This document shows positions 1-8,173 of a stretch of DNA of 25,019 nucleotides, piece after piece. Positions within the stretch are counted from its first letter, which is position 1, and every line of letters begins with the position of its first letter. This DNA comes from Candidatus Hodarchaeota archaeon (GTDB taxonomy: Archaea > Asgardarchaeota > Heimdallarchaeia > Hodarchaeales > Hodarchaeaceae): the NCBI GenBank assembly GCA_016840305.1, contig JAEOSP010000745.1, positions 1 through 25,019 on the forward strand, given 5' to 3'. The notes under the pieces are model-generated. The model did no database searches and was not told the origin of the DNA. It worked only from the letters and a program-made list of their open reading frames with translations. A program made the translations under genes and the position numbers.

Positions 1-1131
1 AATAATATTATATGATCCGTTCACATCACTATTGATGAGTATGCCATTTCTTGATCGATATAATCCTCGTGTGATTCGTTCACCTGCATAAAGGGTTTGT
101 TGACTTATTGGCTCCCTATCTAGAAAACTGCATTTACTAGTATAATCTTCACGTATCTGTATATATTGAATCCCTGCATCTTGTGCTTTATACTGGATCA
201 TTCGGGTTAGTCGATTAAATGGAACAGAGACAAAATTCTGGTTCACTCTTTTTCCTAGGTTTATCTGGACTTTCCAATTTTTATTTTTACCAATTACAAT
301 CGTATCGATTTTATTTTTTGTGCACCACTTGATAATGGGCCGACTAACTTCATGAAAATAGTTATCCACTTTCCGATCGCGTTTTGTGATCAGTCTTTTC
401 ATCTGTTTTCCAGATTTTGATTGTTGGTTTGCATAAATTTGTTGTAGTCGTGCCCGTTCCTTATTGTAGTATTGGTTAATTGACTTCACTGCCCCACCCT
501 TAATAACAATTGATTCTTCACCAATGTTATTTGTCATGGTTATGAGGTTTGTGAGACCAAGATCTATTCCAATTACTTTTTGGGGTGAATGAGTAGAAAC
601 CTTGGGAACTTGTTTAGCATAAATTATTTCCAAAACATATCCTACTCCCTTTGGTACGATTCTTACTCCTACTAGAGCAGTTTTGGAATCAAGACGTGTT
701 TTTATTTTCACACCTGTTTGTGTGGGTAAGCTCAACACTCCCTCGATAAGGGTAACTTGGGATCTAGTATATGCGACTTGAAATTCCCCATTCTTCGGTT
801 TATATCTTGGAATTCGTGGTTTCTTAAAATATTTCTCAGGATTTATTTGCCAATCAGCTGAAGCCCTGAAGAATGACTTCCAAGCTTTATCCACGCACCA
901 TACTACCTTTTGGGCTGTAGAAACAGATAGCTTACAGTAATTCGGGGAAGATACCAGCTCCTGCTGAAATTGAGGAATGCGAATCCACTGGTTTTTATTA
1001 AAATAAGCTTGTCTAACCAGATAATTTGCTTCATTATACAAATTCTTTGACACGTGACATAGCTTTCGGAGCTGTTCTGTTGGTTTTAACCAAATCCGCT
1101 CTGTTCTGAATACTCTCTTCAGGTTATTCAA
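1..1131 (-). CDS. tnpB: TnpB/OrfB-type RNA-guided transposon nuclease (3' end off window)
   Basis: This frame stays open for 377 codons to the window edge, so the C-terminus is missing. The start is taken as TTG because an in-frame TGA lies two codons upstream and because the N-terminus (FRTERIWLKPTEQLRKLCH, then LYNEANYLVR) looks like the beginning of TnpB proteins. RuvC-I is GIDLG (Asp190) and RuvC-III is NSDVNGS (Asp369). The position where RuvC-II normally has Glu reads TIVIGKN (Gly281), while Glu328 lies in REDYTSKCSF. The usual four-cysteine zinc finger is reduced to Cys334. TnpB proteins of IS200/IS605 and IS607 elements are RNA-guided nucleases acting on DNA beside the element's right end; the guide-RNA region would lie left of the window. 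No tnpA is visible. No frameshift was seen, so the gene may be active. Confidence 0.88.
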   Translation of the reverse strand, partial: MNNLKRVFRTERIWLKPTEQLRKLCHVSKNLYNEANYLVRQAYFNKNQWIRIPQFQQELVSSPNYCKLSVSTAQKVVWCVDKAWKSFFRASADWQINPEKYFKKPRIPRYKPKNGEFQVAYTRSQVTLIEGVLSLPTQTGVKIKTRLDSKTALVGVRIVPKGVGYVLEIIYAKQVPKVSTHSPQKVIGIDLGLTNLITMTNNIGEESIVIKGGAVKSINQYYNKERARLQQIYANQQSKSGKQMKRLITKRDRKVDNYFHEVSRPIIKWCTKNKIDTIVIGKNKNWKVQINLGKRVNQNFVSVPFNRLTRMIQYKAQDAGIQYIQIREDYTSKCSFLDREPISQQTLYAGERITRGLYRSRNGILINSDVNGSYNII

Positions 1132-1392
1132 GTATCGTCACTTTAATATTGTTGATATTAAATAAGGTATTGACCAGTTTTTATTCATGATGATCTCTAA
1201 AAGATTTGTCCTACAAATTCAGGAAGTAGACATAAAAAAAATCATTTTTTCCCTTATAACCACCCAAGAAAGATATCTTGACGCAACCAAGTTAGATTGT
1301 TCCCCTTTGATACTGTTGTTGAATTCTTAGATTTTTTCAATCTGCATACTTGATACTACATCTTCTGCAGCTAATAATAAAAAATATTCAAT
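1132..1392. other. Non-coding gap between hypF and tnpB
   Basis: About 260 bases with no convincing gene. A short open frame of 17 codons (1188 to 1138, minus) ends just before the tnpB TTG and is in the same frame. It does not resemble TnpB and is probably chance. A 10-bp palindrome (AAGATATCTT, 1270-1279) is present. The left end of the transposon should lie here, but its exact boundary cannot be set from one copy. Confidence 0.4.
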
Positions 1393-3777
1393 TTACATCA
1401 TTTTTGCCTGAATTAATGGTATTTGGCCAATAGAAATCCCTCCATCTCCACAAGGGATTTTCTTATGATAGATAAACTCATATTCCCTCCCTGCTTTCAA
1501 GATACTCTTATGAAATTCTCTGAAAATCGTCTGATTATAACCCACTCCGCCTGAAATACCAATTTTTTTAACTCCGTATTCTTCTGCTAATTGAATACTT
1601 AAATTTGCTAATTTATTTGCTAAAGTTACTTGAGCTGCCATAGCCAAAAGATACCTGTTGTCTCCCCTTTTTACTCGTTCCCATAGTTCCAAAATGAAAT
1701 CTCTCGTAAGGATTTCAATCATTCTAGTGTTCCTTTTTATCGTTTGTAGGTCTAATTGTGGTAAGTTCTTTGTATGAATCACTTTGGATGCAAAAGCTTC
1801 TAGTTTTATTGCTGGTTCTCCTTCATATGTCCTACTTTTAGCTGCTCCAAGTAAAATACTGATAATATCAAGTACTCTACCACAACTTGACGAAGTAAAA
1901 TGTTTAGGGTAATCATTCGAAGTTAATTTTTTCTTCAACATTAGAATGAGCAACTCATACTGATCTGTTTCTGGAATCCATTTCAACCATGGGATATTAG
2001 ACAGGGCTGACTTCATCTCTTCCTCTGTATGCCTATCAAGTAGCAGTGTTAATAAACCCCTGTGGGGTTCTTTAATCGCAAGATCACCACCCGGTATATC
2101 AATTCGTTCCAAATGAGCTAATCGACGGTAATTTGAAAAATTACCCAACATTATTTCACCTCCCCATATTGTTCCATCTGAACCATACCCTGTTCCGTCT
2201 AGAGTCGCACAAATGATATTCTCATCCATATCGACCCCTGAGTCAACAGCTAATGAGCTTAAATGGGCATGATGGTGTTGAAATTGCAAAAAAGGAATGC
2301 TAAGTTCATTCGATAATTCTGTTCCAAGAATTGTGGATGAATAATCTGGGTGTAAATCTCCTCCAATTGCCTCTATTTTTTTAAGATTCATGAGTTTTCT
2401 AATATGAGCTAAACTCGATTGCAGGAAGTCAATATTCTCGATACTACTGAGATGACCAATATGTTGTGTGGGAAAAACACGATTTCCAATTCCTACTGAT
2501 CCAACAGCGTACATTTCTGCTCCTAAAGCAATAACAGAAGGAGATTTCGACTTCCAAGGGAGCTTTAATGGTTCGGGAACAAAACCTCTACTTCTACGAA
2601 TGATTTGGGGGAAAGAAGTTCCTGATAATGAATGTATACGAATAACGCTGTCATCAACACGTTGGTAAATTTCACGATCATGTAAAAGGAAATAATCTAC
2701 GACGTTTGACAAATTCTCTTGGATTTTTTCATTTTTTATCAAAATTGGAATATTAGAAGGATTTCCAGAGGTCATTACAAGTGCAGGATCATGAAATTCA
2801 TCGAATATTAAATGATGAATACCAGCATAGGGAAGTAATACTCCTATGTTTTGTAATTTAGGTGAGATATATTCTGACAATGAATAAGTCTCTGATTTAT
2901 TCAAAAGTAAAATAGGTCGTATGAGTGAACTTAACAATTCATATTCAGAATCTGAGATATTTGCAAACCTTTGAGTATTTTCTCGATCTTTACTCATAAC
3001 TGCAAATGGTTTTTCTCCTCTAGCTCCTTTCCATTGACGAATTTTAAGGATTGGGTCGTCCGAGAGAGTCCTACATGCAATATGAGTTCCTCCTATTCCC
3101 TTAATAGCAAGTATTTTCCCTTCATTGAGTAGTTGAGGGATAATTTTCCATTTCTTTTGAAAATCCATCTGTGAAAGAACGATATTCCCTTTCTTATCAG
3201 CTAAATAATAACGTGGTCCACAATTCCAACAGCAGGTTGTTTGAGCATGAAATCGACGATCAATTGGATTAGTATACTCTTTCTGGCAATCTGGACATAG
3301 AGGAAATTTTTCCATTACTGTTCGGGGCCTGTCATATGGTAAAGACGTAATAACCGAATAACGGGGTCCACAATCCACGCAGGATGTAAAAGGGTACTGT
3401 TTTCTCCGTGGATCAGAGTAGATTTCTTCTGTGCATTTTTTACAGATCGGTAAATCAGGGGGAATATATGATCCTTGATCACCTCTCTCTAGCGAGCTCT
3501 TAGATATTTGAAATGATTCGAACAGAGAGTGATCTTGTATTTCAGTGATTTGATGTGCCGTAAAAAGTTCGTATCGGGCTAATGATGGCTTCAGAGTTTC
3601 TAGATCTTGAATGAAATTATTAATATGTACTTTTGAGCCGCTTACTTGAATTTCGACTCCAGCATCTCCCCTGTTTAATACAAATCCTGTTAATTGATGT
3701 TTTAAGGCAATATTATAGACAAATGGGCGAAAACCAATTCCCTGAACAACACCATTAATGATAATTCGAAAATACAA
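1393..3777 (-). CDS. hypF: HypF, carbamoyltransferase for [NiFe]-hydrogenase maturation
   Basis: HypF uses carbamoyl phosphate and ATP to carbamoylate the C-terminal cysteine of HypE, the first step in making the cyanide ligands of the [NiFe] active site. At 794 residues it is full length, with all family domains in order. The acylphosphatase domain (1-90) carries GVVQGIGFRPF. Paired zinc fingers have Cys112/115 with Cys133/136 and Cys161/164 with Cys182 or 183/186. A YrdC-like domain (about 205-395) includes KGIGGTHIACR. The Kae1-like domain carries the metal site HHHAH (501-505) and DGTGYGSDGTIWGG (527-540). The start is TTG, supported by AGAGG seven bases upstream. It is divergent from hypC, with hypE nearby. 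No broken motif was seen. Confidence 0.97.
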   Translation of the reverse strand: MYFRIIINGVVQGIGFRPFVYNIALKHQLTGFVLNRGDAGVEIQVSGSKVHINNFIQDLETLKPSLARYELFTAHQITEIQDHSLFESFQISKSSLERGDQGSYIPPDLPICKKCTEEIYSDPRRKQYPFTSCVDCGPRYSVITSLPYDRPRTVMEKFPLCPDCQKEYTNPIDRRFHAQTTCCWNCGPRYYLADKKGNIVLSQMDFQKKWKIIPQLLNEGKILAIKGIGGTHIACRTLSDDPILKIRQWKGARGEKPFAVMSKDRENTQRFANISDSEYELLSSLIRPILLLNKSETYSLSEYISPKLQNIGVLLPYAGIHHLIFDEFHDPALVMTSGNPSNIPILIKNEKIQENLSNVVDYFLLHDREIYQRVDDSVIRIHSLSGTSFPQIIRRSRGFVPEPLKLPWKSKSPSVIALGAEMYAVGSVGIGNRVFPTQHIGHLSSIENIDFLQSSLAHIRKLMNLKKIEAIGGDLHPDYSSTILGTELSNELSIPFLQFQHHHAHLSSLAVDSGVDMDENIICATLDGTGYGSDGTIWGGEIMLGNFSNYRRLAHLERIDIPGGDLAIKEPHRGLLTLLLDRHTEEEMKSALSNIPWLKWIPETDQYELLILMLKKKLTSNDYPKHFTSSSCGRVLDIISILLGAAKSRTYEGEPAIKLEAFASKVIHTKNLPQLDLQTIKRNTRMIEILTRDFILELWERVKRGDNRYLLAMAAQVTLANKLANLSIQLAEEYGVKKIGISGGVGYNQTIFREFHKSILKAGREYEFIYHKKIPCGDGGISIGQIPLIQAKMM

Positions 3778-4084
3778 ATGTTAGCCTCTGTTTACTGGTT
3801 AAGTAATATGAATTAAAAAGTATTCTTAGAATGTTTTATTGAAGGTTTTTTCTGTATTTATGGGTATAAATTCCCCTAAAAATTCACTGAGGTTTTAAAT
3901 TCAATAATGGTCTGTTTTAAAGGTTTTATCCAACCTTTAAATGAAGCTGAAAGAAAAACTATCACAAATTCAGTACGGAACATTCTACATAACGTGATGA
4001 GATCAACTAAATGAAGAGCAAAATATTTTTTATACTCCATTGTTTTGAAATCAATTGAACTCTATTAGGATGTATTACGTTACA
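3778..4084. promoter_or_regulatory. Divergent hypF/hypC control region
   Basis: A 307-base gap between two genes of one pathway read outwards, so it must hold both promoters. Towards hypC there is a TATA-like stretch, TTTTTTATAC, at about 4026-4035, some 50 bases before the hypC ATG. Towards hypF a candidate box, GAATTTATACCC on the minus strand, lies near 3862-3873. A perfect inverted repeat sits between them and is listed separately. Promoter calls rest on sequence resemblance only. Confidence 0.45.
3916..3941. repeat. Perfect 10-bp inverted repeat, candidate operator
   Basis: The arms TTTAAAGGTT and AACCTTTAAA are perfect reverse complements with a 6-base loop (TTATCC). The dyad is almost exactly midway between the hypF start (139 bases) and the hypC start (144 bases). 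A symmetric site in a shared control region suits a dimeric regulator controlling both genes. It is not followed by a T-run on either side, which argues against a terminator. Confidence 0.5.
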
Positions 4085-4342
4085 ATGTGTTTAGCCATAC
4101 CAGCGCAAGTCTTGGAATTTTTAGAAGACAATTTGATAGTAGCTGATTTTGGACGAGGTGTCAAACGAGAGGTTAGTATAGCCTTGTTCCCAGAAAAGCT
4201 TTCGTTAGGAGACTGGATCCTTATCCATACAGGATATGTTGTTTCAAAAATAGATCCTAAAGAAGCTAAAGAAATATTAAACCTTTGGGAGGAAATTTGG
4301 CGTTTAGAGGATGAGAGTGGTCATAGCTCTTCTAGCTCTTAA
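4085..4342 (+). CDS. hypC: HypC, hydrogenase maturation chaperone
   Basis: HypC (HypC/HybG/HupF family) works with HypD as the scaffold on which the Fe(CN)2CO group is built, then delivers it to the hydrogenase large subunit. The ATG at 4085 is chosen because the conserved N-terminus must read MCLAIPAQ: Cys2 is the metal-binding residue and has to follow the initiator Met. An in-frame TTG at 4055 would bury it behind ten residues. The product is 85 residues, normal for the family, with the late GYV...DPKEAKEIL helix region. The tail GHSSSSS is an odd serine run. The stop TAA overlaps the hypE stop within one TTAA. Confidence 0.95.
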   Translation: MCLAIPAQVLEFLEDNLIVADFGRGVKREVSIALFPEKLSLGDWILIHTGYVVSKIDPKEAKEILNLWEEIWRLEDESGHSSSSS

Positions 4343-5385
4343 CATACACGAGGGATTGGTTCACCTACAGGTTTATCTAATATTCTATGGCCACCAATGG
4401 TTGTTTTCAGAAATATTTTTCCTGGTCTTGTATTTCTTGCTTCACCAATTATTACAGCATTCTTACCAAGTTTTAAACCTTTAAGTTCTTTTAAGACTTT
4501 CTTTGCATCGTCCTGATGGACTGCAATTACTGCTTTTCCCTCACAAGATACATGGAGAGGATCGATCCCGAATATATTTGAAATAATTCGAACGTCTTCG
4601 GAAATAGGTAAGGAAGATTCATCTAACCATATGGAAATATTGGATTTCTCCGCCCATTCGGATAATACTCCAGCTAATCCTCCTCGAGTGGGATCTTTCA
4701 TAGCATGAACTCTATACTGTAAAATAGGTGTAATAATGGAAGGTAAAGGAGCCACATCAGATTTTAAATTGGTTTCTAATTCAATCCCCTCCCTACTTAC
4801 TAGCATTGCAAACCCATGATCACCTAACGTACCAGATACGATTATTTTATCACCTGGTTCAATAGAACTGTCGGTTATTCGTTGTCCTACAGGGATTTCG
4901 CCAAAACCAGTTGTGTTAATAATTAATCCAGTTTCATCAGATGTACTTAAAGGCATGACTTTTGTATCCCCAGCAACAATACCGATATCAAATGATTCAG
5001 TAATATCAACAATTGTGTCAATAATTCTTCCAAGATCTACAAATTTCAAGCCTTCCCATATAACTAATGCTAAAGTTATGGCTATAGGTTTGGCCCCCAT
5101 CATTAAAAGATCATTAATAGTACCAGAGGCCGCCAATGTCCCTATATTTCCTCCTCTGAAAAATAAAGGTGTGACAGTATAAGAGTCGGTTGTAACAACC
5201 AAGTCAATTGGATGATCAGGTAAGGGAATTATGGCTCCATCATCAAATGATTCTACTCCAATTCCCTGATCAGTAATTTTCTTCGTTTTAAGTCGACTTG
5301 TAATAAATTCAAGCAAAATATCCATTTTTTTCCCCCCCTGACCCATATCCAGTTCAACAATTCGATTTTCGGTTCCAACCATCAT
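4339..5385 (-). CDS. hypE: HypE, hydrogenase maturation dehydratase
   Basis: HypE dehydrates the thiocarboxamide that HypF places on its terminal cysteine, using ATP, to give a thiocyanate that supplies cyanide to HypC-HypD. The protein has 348 residues and ends in PRVC, the diagnostic C-terminus with the acceptor cysteine as last residue. The N-terminus has a form of the glycine-rich motif (LDMGQGGKKM). The PurM/ThiL-type fold is visible: FDDGAIIPL, TTDSYTVTPLFF, GTINDLLMMGA and VAGDTKVM, then MKDPTRGGLAGVL in the second domain. Two ATGs (5385 and 5382) are adjacent; AAAGGT five bases upstream fits the first. It converges on hypC with shared stop bases. hypA, hypB and hypD are absent from the window. 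Confidence 0.96.
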   Translation of the reverse strand: MMVGTENRIVELDMGQGGKKMDILLEFITSRLKTKKITDQGIGVESFDDGAIIPLPDHPIDLVVTTDSYTVTPLFFRGGNIGTLAASGTINDLLMMGAKPIAITLALVIWEGLKFVDLGRIIDTIVDITESFDIGIVAGDTKVMPLSTSDETGLIINTTGFGEIPVGQRITDSSIEPGDKIIVSGTLGDHGFAMLVSREGIELETNLKSDVAPLPSIITPILQYRVHAMKDPTRGGLAGVLSEWAEKSNISIWLDESSLPISEDVRIISNIFGIDPLHVSCEGKAVIAVHQDDAKKVLKELKGLKLGKNAVIIGEARNTRPGKIFLKTTIGGHRILDKPVGEPIPRVC

Positions 5386-5483
5386 TGTTTACCTTTATTG
5401 ATCATAAACTCTTAATTTCTGTTCAAATAGTAACCGAAATACCAATGATTCATCTCTCTTTATCTGTCATTTCTTGTGAGCTA

Positions 5484-5531
5484 GCTTAAATATTTCATAA
5501 ATGAATATGAATTGACAAGATTCTAAGGAGA
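5484..5531 (+). promoter_or_regulatory. Promoter and Shine-Dalgarno site for the YtcJ-like gene
   Basis: A TATA-like AGCTTAAATATTT (about 5482-5494) is followed by AAGGAG at 5525-5530. The distances suit transcription starting near 5515 and translation at 5536 (TTG) or 5542 (ATG). Resemblance only. Confidence 0.4.
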
Positions 5532-5541
5532 ACTATTGCTT

Positions 5542-7101
5542 ATGTCTGATACGAGATATGATTTGGCAATTTATAACGCTCAAATCTATACAATAGATGA
5601 AAAGAAAAGTAATGCAGAGATGGTTGGAATATCTGATGGATATTTCAAATATATTGGAGAGTATAATGAGAAAATAGCGAAAAATGCATTAATTTCCATT
5701 GATCTCAAAGGAAAAACTGTGTTACCTGGATTTATTGATCTCCATACTCATTTATGGGCAGAAGCAAGCGAAATAGAATTTGATCTCAGTGGTATTCCAA
5801 CTTATCGTGAGACAATTAGAAGCTTAGAAACACACATTAAATCAAAAAATAAGGGTGAGTGGATATTTGCCTCTGGATGGGACGAATCTATCTGGACAGA
5901 TCGGAAGGAATTTCTAAATCTTGATGATTTAGATGTTATAAGTCCAAATAATCCATTATATGTTCGTCGAGAAGATGGACATCTGGTGGTTGTCAACTCA
6001 ATAGCATTAAACTTATTACCTATTGATTTTATGGACAATGGAGTTATTAAAAATGATGAGGGGGAACCAACTGGTGTTTTAAAAGATGTATGGTTAGATT
6101 TAACTCCTTACTACAAAGATCTGATTCCAACAAATATTGAGGCTTCATGTAACATTGCTCTTTCTCACGGAATTACTTCTGTTGTTGATAACCTTACTAT
6201 TATGCCTGAGGGGCAAAAACACATACTTCACTCCTATTTTAAACTTGATATAGAAGATAAAATACCAATTAGAATATTTCTCAACCCAACTCGCAAACTA
6301 ATGGAAGAATTTACGAAATTAGGTTTACAACGCAATTGGGGGTCAGCAAAAGTAAAATTATCAGGTTTTAAAGGCTTTTTTGACGGAGCTATTGGATCAG
6401 AAACCGCTTTGATAAACACAAGATATTTAGGCGAAGGAGGATCAGGAGATATATTTCTAGATGAATCTGAGTTAGTGAAACAAGTAAAATTTGCTGAAGA
6501 AAATGGCCATACAATGTGTATCCATGCCATAGGTGATCAAGCTATAGAGCGACTGCTTGATTGTTACGAAAAAGGTATTAATGAATCTGGAAAAAAGAAA
6601 ACAGAAAACAACCATAGAATTGAACATGCAGAAATGATAACACCTGAACAGGTTCTAAAGGCTAAAGAAATGGGTATTTTGCTTTCGATGCAACCAAACT
6701 TCCTAAAGTGGGAATATCCGTCCGAATTATACGAACAACGTTTGGGAAAAGAACATTTTCTATTATTAAACAGGTTCAATATGATTCTTAAACTTGGTGC
6801 GCACTTAGGATTTGGTTCAGACAATATGCCACTCAATCCTCTTTTTGGAATCCACCACGCAGTAAATTTTCCAGAAAAAGATATACAAATTGGATTATTT
6901 GAAGCTTTACGTGCATATACTCTCAGTAATGCTGAAGCACTAATGAGTGAGACGATATTAGGTAGTATTTCAGAAGGGAAATATGCCGATTTTATTATAG
7001 TTGATAAATCACCCTTTAAAAACATTCAGATGATCGATCAATTAGTTATTGAAGAGACGTATGTAGGAGGAAAGAGAGTATTCAATCGTAAAGGGGAGTA
7101 A
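5542..7101 (+). CDS. YtcJ-like metal-dependent amidohydrolase (amidohydrolase family 3)
   Basis: This is a TIM-barrel amidohydrolase of the YtcJ/COG1574 type. Visible motifs are PGFIDLHTH (metal-binding His68 and His70), GFKGFFDGAIGSETA, HAIGDQAIER, RIEHAEM and GSDNMPLNP near the C-terminus; together they carry the expected metal ligands. About 519 residues, normal for the family. Substrates of this group are poorly known and usually small amide- or ester-like compounds, so none is assigned. Two starts are possible after AAGGAG: TTG at 5536 (spacing 5) or ATG at 5542 (spacing 11). The ATG is preferred because its product starts MSDTRYDLAIYN like relatives. There is no signal peptide, so it is cytoplasmic. 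The next gene follows on the same strand within 71 bases. Confidence 0.9.
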   Translation: MSDTRYDLAIYNAQIYTIDEKKSNAEMVGISDGYFKYIGEYNEKIAKNALISIDLKGKTVLPGFIDLHTHLWAEASEIEFDLSGIPTYRETIRSLETHIKSKNKGEWIFASGWDESIWTDRKEFLNLDDLDVISPNNPLYVRREDGHLVVVNSIALNLLPIDFMDNGVIKNDEGEPTGVLKDVWLDLTPYYKDLIPTNIEASCNIALSHGITSVVDNLTIMPEGQKHILHSYFKLDIEDKIPIRIFLNPTRKLMEEFTKLGLQRNWGSAKVKLSGFKGFFDGAIGSETALINTRYLGEGGSGDIFLDESELVKQVKFAEENGHTMCIHAIGDQAIERLLDCYEKGINESGKKKTENNHRIEHAEMITPEQVLKAKEMGILLSMQPNFLKWEYPSELYEQRLGKEHFLLLNRFNMILKLGAHLGFGSDNMPLNPLFGIHHAVNFPEKDIQIGLFEALRAYTLSNAEALMSETILGSISEGKYADFIIVDKSPFKNIQMIDQLVIEETYVGGKRVFNRKGE

Positions 7102-7171
7102 ATACCTTTACACCGTTTACCTCATCTTTACATCTATTAGATAAACCTTTCATGAATTGATGGTTTCACTT

Positions 7172-8173
7172 ATGCCCAACCCTCCACGTGTATTATTCAC
7201 ACATAAAATTCCTAAAAAGGGTCTTGACTTACTGAAAACGAGATTTGAACTAGTTTACTTAGATGATGATAAACCTATTATGCCTCAGCTTCACAAAATG
7301 CTACCAACTGCTGATTATCTAGTCCCACTTCTTTCAGTAAACGTGAATGAAGACCTACTAAGTAAATGCCCAAAACTAAAGGGGATTGCGAACTATGCAG
7401 TTGGATATAATAATATCGACGTTCCTGCTGCAATTAAATACAACATACAGATCACTAATACTCCTGATGTATTAACTAATGCAACTGCTGACTTAGTATG
7501 GGCTTTGATTCTTACTGTTGCTCGTCGAATAGTAGAAAGTGATAAATTATGTAGAAACGAGCAGTTCAAAGGATGGTTACCAGAATTAATGCTGGGAACA
7601 GAGCTATCTGGGAAAACCTTGGGAATAATTGGAATGGGTAGAATCGGACAAGCAGTAGCAAAAAGGGCTTTAGGGTTTGGTATGAGTATTCAGTATAATG
7701 GAAGATCAGAAAAATCGTTGAAGGACCTTGGTAATCCGCAATTCATACCCGACCTTAAAAATTTATTGAAATCAAGTGATATTATAAGTCTAAACGTGCC
7801 TTATTCGGATGAAACTCATCACTTAATCGATGAACACGAACTTATGTTAATGAAAAAATCAGCCATATTAATCAATACAGCTAGAGGTCGTGTTGTAAAC
7901 GAAAGAGCGTTAATACAAGCATTGAAACTCGGGGAAATTGCAGGTGCTGGGCTTGATGTATTTTACGATGAACCCCAAATACCCAAAGAATTATGTAATT
8001 TAAACAACGTTGTATTAACTCCTCATATTGGATCTGCTACAGTTCAAACACGAGAAGCAATGGCAATTATGGTGGCTGAAAATATAATTGCTATTGAGGA
8101 TGGTAAAGTTCCTAAGAATATCATTTCTGAAATTAAAATGAAAAAAAAAATAAAGGAAATTATTGAACTTTAG
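7172..8173 (+). CDS. D-isomer-specific 2-hydroxyacid dehydrogenase (glyoxylate/hydroxypyruvate reductase-like)
   Basis: A 333-residue NAD(P)-dependent 2-hydroxyacid dehydrogenase. The Rossmann signature is GMGRIG (154-159). The catalytic triad is present as Arg238 (NTARGR), Glu267 (YDEPQ) and His285 (LTPHIGSAT). After the second strand the sequence is YNGRSE (Arg178), basic rather than acidic, which suggests NADPH use by analogy with glyoxylate reductases; this is inference. The ATG at 7172 gives an N-terminus like relatives (PRVLFTHKIPKKGLDLL). TTG at 7157 or ATG at 7160 would add four or five residues, and no clear ribosome site decides between them. It may be co-transcribed with the upstream amidohydrolase. 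Its 3' end overlaps the convergent zinc-finger gene by 14 bases. Confidence 0.92.
   Translation: MPNPPRVLFTHKIPKKGLDLLKTRFELVYLDDDKPIMPQLHKMLPTADYLVPLLSVNVNEDLLSKCPKLKGIANYAVGYNNIDVPAAIKYNIQITNTPDVLTNATADLVWALILTVARRIVESDKLCRNEQFKGWLPELMLGTELSGKTLGIIGMGRIGQAVAKRALGFGMSIQYNGRSEKSLKDLGNPQFIPDLKNLLKSSDIISLNVPYSDETHHLIDEHELMLMKKSAILINTARGRVVNERALIQALKLGEIAGAGLDVFYDEPQIPKELCNLNNVVLTPHIGSATVQTREAMAIMVAENIIAIEDGKVPKNIISEIKMKKKIKEIIEL

Noticed and set aside
1138..1188. A 17-codon open frame just before tnpB and in its frame, ending in TGA.
   Set aside because: It does not resemble the TnpB N-terminus, and the family start is accounted for by the TTG at 1131.
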